From Saprospiraceae bacterium UBA7687 (GTDB lineage: Bacteria > Bacteroidota > Bacteroidia > Chitinophagales > Saprospiraceae): a stretch of DNA of 64,000 bases. Within the stretch, counting starts at the first letter, position 1; every line of letters begins with the position of its first letter. Location: contig DLGT01000112.1 of assembly GCA_002482845.1 (NCBI GenBank), forward strand, positions 62,001 through 126,000. Reading direction: 5' to 3'. The position numbers were made by a program, and so were the translations under genes. The notes beneath the pieces were generated by a model that saw nothing but the letters and a program-made list of their open reading frames with translations, searched no databases and was not told the origin of the DNA. Positions 60,269-64,000 of the stretch are shown one piece after another.

Positions 60269-63085
60269 ATGCCTAGAGACAACTCCATAAAATCCGTCCT
60301 CATCATAGGAAGCGGACCAATAATCATCGGACAAGCTTGTGAATTTGATTATTCGGGTACCCAAGCTTCAAGATCGCTTCGCGAAGAAGGTATCACTGTC
60401 ACTTTGATAAATTCCAATCCTGCGACGATTATGACAGATAATGTTACAGCAGACCACATTTACTTGTGGCCATTGACTGTAGAGAGCATTATTAAAATAT
60501 TAGAAGAGCAACAAATTGACGCCGTCCTGCCTACCATGGGTGGTCAGACTGCTTTAAATTTAGCTATTGAGGCTGAAAACATGGGCGTTTGGGAACGTTT
60601 TGGTGTTAAAATGATTGGCGTAGATGTAAAAGCCATTGAACTAACAGAAAATCGTGAAGCATTCAAACAGCACGTAATTGGTCTTGGAATGCATGTCGCT
60701 CCATCAGCTATAGCAAACTCTTTTTTGGAGGGTAAAGAAGCTGCACAACAAATTGGATTCCCGCTAGTAATAAGACCATCTTATACACTTGGTGGGACTG
60801 GTGGTGGCTTTGTAATGAAAGAAGAAGAATTTGATGAAGCACTCAGAAGAGGACTCGAAGCTTCACCATCTCATGAAGTATTGGTAGAAAAAGCTGTGAT
60901 CGGGTGGAAAGAATACGAATTAGAGCTTTTACGTGACAATAATGACAATGTAGTCATCATTTGTACCGTGGAAAATCTCGATCCTATGGGAATTCACACG
61001 GGAGATAGCATCACCGTAGCACCAGCTATGACGCTATCTGATACTGCTTTCCAACAAATGAGAGATGATGCGATCCTTATGATGCGATCACTCGGTAATT
61101 TTTCAGGTGGATGTAATGTACAGTTTGCATTAAACCCTGAAAATGAAGAACTGATAGCCGTAGAGATAAATCCAAGAGTATCTAGATCTTCAGCCCTAGC
61201 TAGTAAAGCTACTGGTTATCCAATTGCAAAAATAGCGGCAAAACTAGCTATTGGGTATAACCTAAATGAGTTAAAAAATCAAATAACAAAAACAACATCA
61301 GCTTTTTTCGAGCCGGCACTTGATTATGTCATTGTGAAAATGCCTAGGTGGAATTTTGATAAATTTTATGGTGCTGACACCACTCTTGGACTGCAAATGA
61401 AATCTGTTGGCGAAGTGATGGCCATAGGAAGAAATTTCCTAGAAGCTATGCAAAAAGCTTGTCAAAGCCAAGAAAACAACCGTGCAGGTTTAGGTGCTGA
61501 TATGAAAGAATGGATCCAAACGGAAGACATTCTAGCCCGTCTTGAAAAAGTAAGTGATGATAGGATTTATAGGGTAAAAGACGCATTAAGACTCGGAGTA
61601 CCAGAAAAAACTGTTCATAAACTCACCAAAATCGATCCTTGGTATATCAAGCAGATCAAAAGATTGGTGAAGTATGAAGAGAAACTTATGAGATATAATG
61701 TAGCAGAAGATATTCCCGCTGACTTCTTTAGAGAACTCAAGACGGTAGGATATTCTGATGTTCAAATAGCTTGGGTGCTGCGTATCAAAGAAGATGAAGT
61801 AACGAAACAGCGAAAAAAGTTAGGCATCACTCGAACCTACAAAATGGTCGATACTTGTGCTGCAGAGTTTGAAGCAAAGACACCATATTTCTATTCTACA
61901 TTTGATACTGAAAACGAAAGTATACCTTCTGATAAGAAAAAGATCATCGTTCTAGGATCGGGCCCTAATAGGATCGGACAAGGAATAGAGTTTGATTATT
62001 GCTGTGTTCACGGTTTACTAGCTATCAAAGAAGCAGGTTATGAAGCTATTATGATCAATTGTAATCCTGAGACGGTTTCTACAGATTTTGACGTAGCTGA
62101 TAAATTGTATTTCGAACCCATATTTTGGGAACATATAGAAGAAATCATTGATCTCGAAAAACCAGAAGGTGTCATTGTCCAACTTGGAGGTCAGACAGCA
62201 TTAAAATTGGCTGAAAAGTTCCATAATAAAGGTATTAAAATCATTGGAACAGATTTCAACAGTCTTGATTTGGCCGAAGATCGTGGTAGATTTTCAGATT
62301 TGCTTAAGTCTTTGGATATCCCTTATCCAGAATATGGTGTGGCTCGCGATGTAGACGAAGCAATAGCCGTGGCAACTCGAGTAAGTTATCCAGTTTTGGT
62401 TCGTCCTTCTTACGTGATCGGAGGTCAGAGAATGCGGATTGTAATCAACGACAAAGAACTAGAAACCCACGTGCTAAGTATTTTCAAGCATCTGCCTGAT
62501 AATAAAGTCCTGATAGATCAGTTTCTAGACAGAGCAAAAGAAGCAGAGATTGATGCGATTTTTGATGGTGATGAATTGCATATCATGGGTATCATGGAAC
62601 ATATAGAACCTGCTGGTATTCACTCAGGAGATAGTTCTGCAGTTTTGCCGACCTACTCACTAAGTCCTGCAGCAGTGGGACAAATGGTAGAATATGCCAA
62701 TAAACTCGCAGTTGCGCTTAATATCAAAGGATTAATAAATATACAATTTGCCATAAAAAATGATGACGTCTACGTCATAGAAGCCAATCCAAGAGCTTCT
62801 CGTACGACACCATTCATAGCAAAAGCATATCAAGTACCTTACCTGAAAATTGCCACTCAAGTGATGATGGGCATACATAAACTCAAAGACTTTGACATTG
62901 TTAAAAATCTGACAGGATATGCCATTAAAGTACCCGTTTTCTCTTTTGACAAGTTTCCGAATGTAGATAAAAATCTAGGACCTGAAATGAAATCAACCGG
63001 AGAGATGATTTATTATATCAAAGACCTTTATGATCCTTACTTTAGAAATCTAGATAGTAGAAGATCTATGTTTTTAAGTAGGTAG
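60269..63085 (+). CDS. carB: carbamoyl-phosphate synthase large subunit, short form
   Basis: The subunit that makes carbamoyl phosphate from bicarbonate, glutamine-derived ammonia and two ATP, for pyrimidines and arginine. It has two ATP-grasp halves, each with its own signature: VLIIGSGPIIIGQACEFDYSGTQA (about 10-33) and IIVLGSGPNRIGQGIEFDYCC, and GGTGGGFVM against the second-half VIGGQRMRIV. It ends at FRNLDSRRSMFLSR after 938 residues, whereas E. coli CarB is 1073. The C-terminal MGS-like domain, where UMP and ornithine act, is absent. This is common in Bacteroidota. The MPRDNS start is fixed by the promoter. Confidence 0.96.
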   Translation: MPRDNSIKSVLIIGSGPIIIGQACEFDYSGTQASRSLREEGITVTLINSNPATIMTDNVTADHIYLWPLTVESIIKILEEQQIDAVLPTMGGQTALNLAIEAENMGVWERFGVKMIGVDVKAIELTENREAFKQHVIGLGMHVAPSAIANSFLEGKEAAQQIGFPLVIRPSYTLGGTGGGFVMKEEEFDEALRRGLEASPSHEVLVEKAVIGWKEYELELLRDNNDNVVIICTVENLDPMGIHTGDSITVAPAMTLSDTAFQQMRDDAILMMRSLGNFSGGCNVQFALNPENEELIAVEINPRVSRSSALASKATGYPIAKIAAKLAIGYNLNELKNQITKTTSAFFEPALDYVIVKMPRWNFDKFYGADTTLGLQMKSVGEVMAIGRNFLEAMQKACQSQENNRAGLGADMKEWIQTEDILARLEKVSDDRIYRVKDALRLGVPEKTVHKLTKIDPWYIKQIKRLVKYEEKLMRYNVAEDIPADFFRELKTVGYSDVQIAWVLRIKEDEVTKQRKKLGITRTYKMVDTCAAEFEAKTPYFYSTFDTENESIPSDKKKIIVLGSGPNRIGQGIEFDYCCVHGLLAIKEAGYEAIMINCNPETVSTDFDVADKLYFEPIFWEHIEEIIDLEKPEGVIVQLGGQTALKLAEKFHNKGIKIIGTDFNSLDLAEDRGRFSDLLKSLDIPYPEYGVARDVDEAIAVATRVSYPVLVRPSYVIGGQRMRIVINDKELETHVLSIFKHLPDNKVLIDQFLDRAKEAEIDAIFDGDELHIMGIMEHIEPAGIHSGDSSAVLPTYSLSPAAVGQMVEYANKLAVALNIKGLINIQFAIKNDDVYVIEANPRASRTTPFIAKAYQVPYLKIATQVMMGIHKLKDFDIVKNLTGYAIKVPVFSFDKFPNVDKNLGPEMKSTGEMIYYIKDLYDPYFRNLDSRRSMFLSR

Positions 63086-63118
63086 GTAACTGATTATAAG
63101 TCTGCTCCTAAAATACAA

Positions 63119-63180
63119 ATCATTGATATTCAACCGTTTTTCACTCTTATTCAAAAGGGAAACGTTTGATTATCAATGAT
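63119..63180. repeat. 21-bp imperfect inverted repeat after carB
   Basis: ATCATTGATATTCAACCGTTT (63119-63139) and AAACGTTTGATTATCAATGAT (63160-63180) are reverse complements at 19 of 21 positions, 20 bases apart. There is no T-run on the plus side. It is in the gap between convergent genes and may be a transcription stop for carB or a remnant of a small mobile repeat. Confidence 0.75.
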
Positions 63181-63253
63181 GTATAAAAATTTACTTTTCT
63201 TTTATTTGAATTGATGACTTTTCAGAGTGGACTCAAAAAAAGTTGTTCTTCTA

Positions 63254-63342
63254 AAAAAAGACAACTGCCGAAGTGCAAGAAAGACATTATTCAATTGCGA
63301 TCAAAATAAATGGTTTCAGATATCGACACCTCGGACAGTTGT
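63254..63342 (-). terminator. long-loop terminator or structured 3' RNA after the last lipoprotein gene
   Basis: On the minus strand ACAACTGTCCGAGGTG pairs with CACTTCGGCAGTTGT (one bulge, one mismatch) around about 51 bases, then CTTTTTTT follows. It starts 11 bp past the lipoprotein stop. The loop is unusually long, so it may be more than a simple terminator. Confidence 0.6.
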
Positions 63343-63352
63343 TTGTCATAGG

Positions 63353-63745
63353 TCATATCTTTGTTGCTACCAATTTAAAATTGACAATTTCGCCATTTCC
63401 AAAATCAATGGAATATCTCAGTTCGATCGTATTGTCTCTAAAAAACCCTTCACCTTTAATAAACGTTCCTGGTGCTATATTTTGATCAAAAATATCTATG
63501 TCCATAACAGATTTATCTTGGTTATCGATGTCAGCTTTGGCTACATACCACTCATAACCATCTAATTTTGAATCTAAAAGAATATCATCGCCACTATCTG
63601 TGCTTACCACAAGGTCAAACGGACCTGAAACACCGACTACATGTGCACGATAAACGCCAACTACAGGAAGAATTTCATCATCAATATCCATACAGGATGT
63701 TAATGTAAGTGCAAAAATGCTCGATAAAAGTAATGCTCGTATCAT
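63353..63745 (-). CDS. small lipoprotein, unknown function
   Basis: A 130-residue protein with a lipoprotein signal (LLLSSIFALTLTSC, with Cys18). The rest is an acidic beta-rich domain: LPVVGVYRAHVVGVSGPFDLVV, then FRDNTIELRYSIDFGNGEIVNFKLVATK at the end, a pattern like small calycin- or immunoglobulin-like lipoproteins. The ATG giving MIRALLLSS is used; a longer frame would place 17 residues before the signal peptide. The 255 bp to its right hold no gene that I can support. A long-loop hairpin follows its stop. Confidence 0.7.
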   Translation of the reverse strand: MIRALLLSSIFALTLTSCMDIDDEILPVVGVYRAHVVGVSGPFDLVVSTDSGDDILLDSKLDGYEWYVAKADIDNQDKSVMDIDIFDQNIAPGTFIKGEGFFRDNTIELRYSIDFGNGEIVNFKLVATKI

Positions 63746-64000
63746 ATTGGTTCCTTTTTTATCATAACTATTTTGAAACGTAATTTGTGACACCATCTAG
63801 GTCGCTTTAATGATACTTTAACGCTAAAAACACTAGTTGTTAAAAATGTCTTATGAAAAACAGACATAAATATGATCTAAAACAAATTTGACATTCTTTC
63901 AATCTAACATCCTTCTGTGTTATTCACTTGTTAAGTATTGTTATTTATCATAAAACTTTTCGGTGTAGCGATTAAATTTGGGATTCTAAAAACCAATCAT

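Noticed and set aside
63227..63565. A 112-codon plus-strand frame after carB
   Set aside because: It lies opposite the lipoprotein gene and its hairpin, has a skewed Cys/Lys-rich composition, and no recognisable motif.
1..64000. CRISPR arrays, insertion sequences, prophage, integrase or toxin-antitoxin genes
   Set aside because: Looked for throughout; no direct-repeat arrays, transposase, integrase or paired small toxin-antitoxin frames were seen.

Overview
The window looks like a piece of a chromosome from an AT-rich member of the Bacteroidota, most likely Saprospiria or a close relative (the class is my inference). The signs are: Bacteroidota-type promoters (TAnnTTTG at -7, sometimes with TTTG near -33) in front of many genes; A-rich translation starts without clear Shine-Dalgarno sequences; two TonB-dependent receptors, one paired with a DUF4249 lipoprotein; PorV and GldB homologues that point to type IX secretion and gliding; many lipoproteins and small outer-membrane barrels; and a bacterial inositol-lipid gene set. 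I see no insertion sequence, prophage, CRISPR array, integron or rRNA. Gene density is high and almost everything is core or niche-core chromosome.

Layout. 1-1654: tryptophan catabolism (the start of tryptophan 2,3-dioxygenase, a RidA-type 2-aminomuconate deaminase and a divergent atypical SDR). 1660-3698: a secreted YD-like protein and a GYDIA-type GHMP kinase. 4051-7322: translation genes rplM-rpsI-rpsB-tsf, a terminator, then pyrH. 7431-11479: a cluster for inositol lipids (CDP-alcohol phosphotransferase, Aur1-like PAP2 enzyme, myo-inositol-phosphate synthase, PgpA-like phosphatase, GtrA). 11483-18014 (minus strand): purL, tatA, a 2OG-Fe(II) oxygenase and gldB. 18275-27949 (plus strand): DUF4837 lipoprotein, enoyl-CoA hydratase, lycopene cyclase, DUF2461, TonB receptor + DUF4249, and a Pif1-like helicase. 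27939-33743: DUF547, TIGR04283-type glycosyltransferase, GH13 lipoprotein, a tiny lipoprotein, HU, a family 2 glycosyltransferase and a membrane partner. 33922-45961: fadH, a methyltransferase, a HEAT-cyclophilin lipoprotein, smpB, nadA, an unknown protein, bestrophin, DUF6089 and GH31. 46209-49921: tRNA-Cys, an MBL hydrolase, a small barrel, lgt, HIT and greA. 50042-59003: a three-gene unit of TonB receptor, 1384-residue exported protein and PorV. 59121-64000: a D-2-hydroxyacid dehydrogenase, carB without its allosteric domain, and a small lipoprotein.

How the parts fit. The inositol cluster carries the enzymes expected for glucose-6-phosphate to inositol phosphate, to phosphatidylinositol phosphate, to phosphatidylinositol, to inositol-phosphoryl ceramide. 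It is the most coherent pathway here and contains two intergenic hairpins that could set expression within it. The TonB receptor / giant protein / PorV unit looks like a dedicated surface-export module, with a GC-rich hairpin separating porV from its upstream partners. The presence of nadA suggests that the tryptophan genes serve degradation rather than NAD synthesis. Nothing here is clearly a wholly new system. The best candidates for new biology are the export module, the SDR lacking its catalytic Tyr and Lys, and the helicase with a RecQ-like tail.
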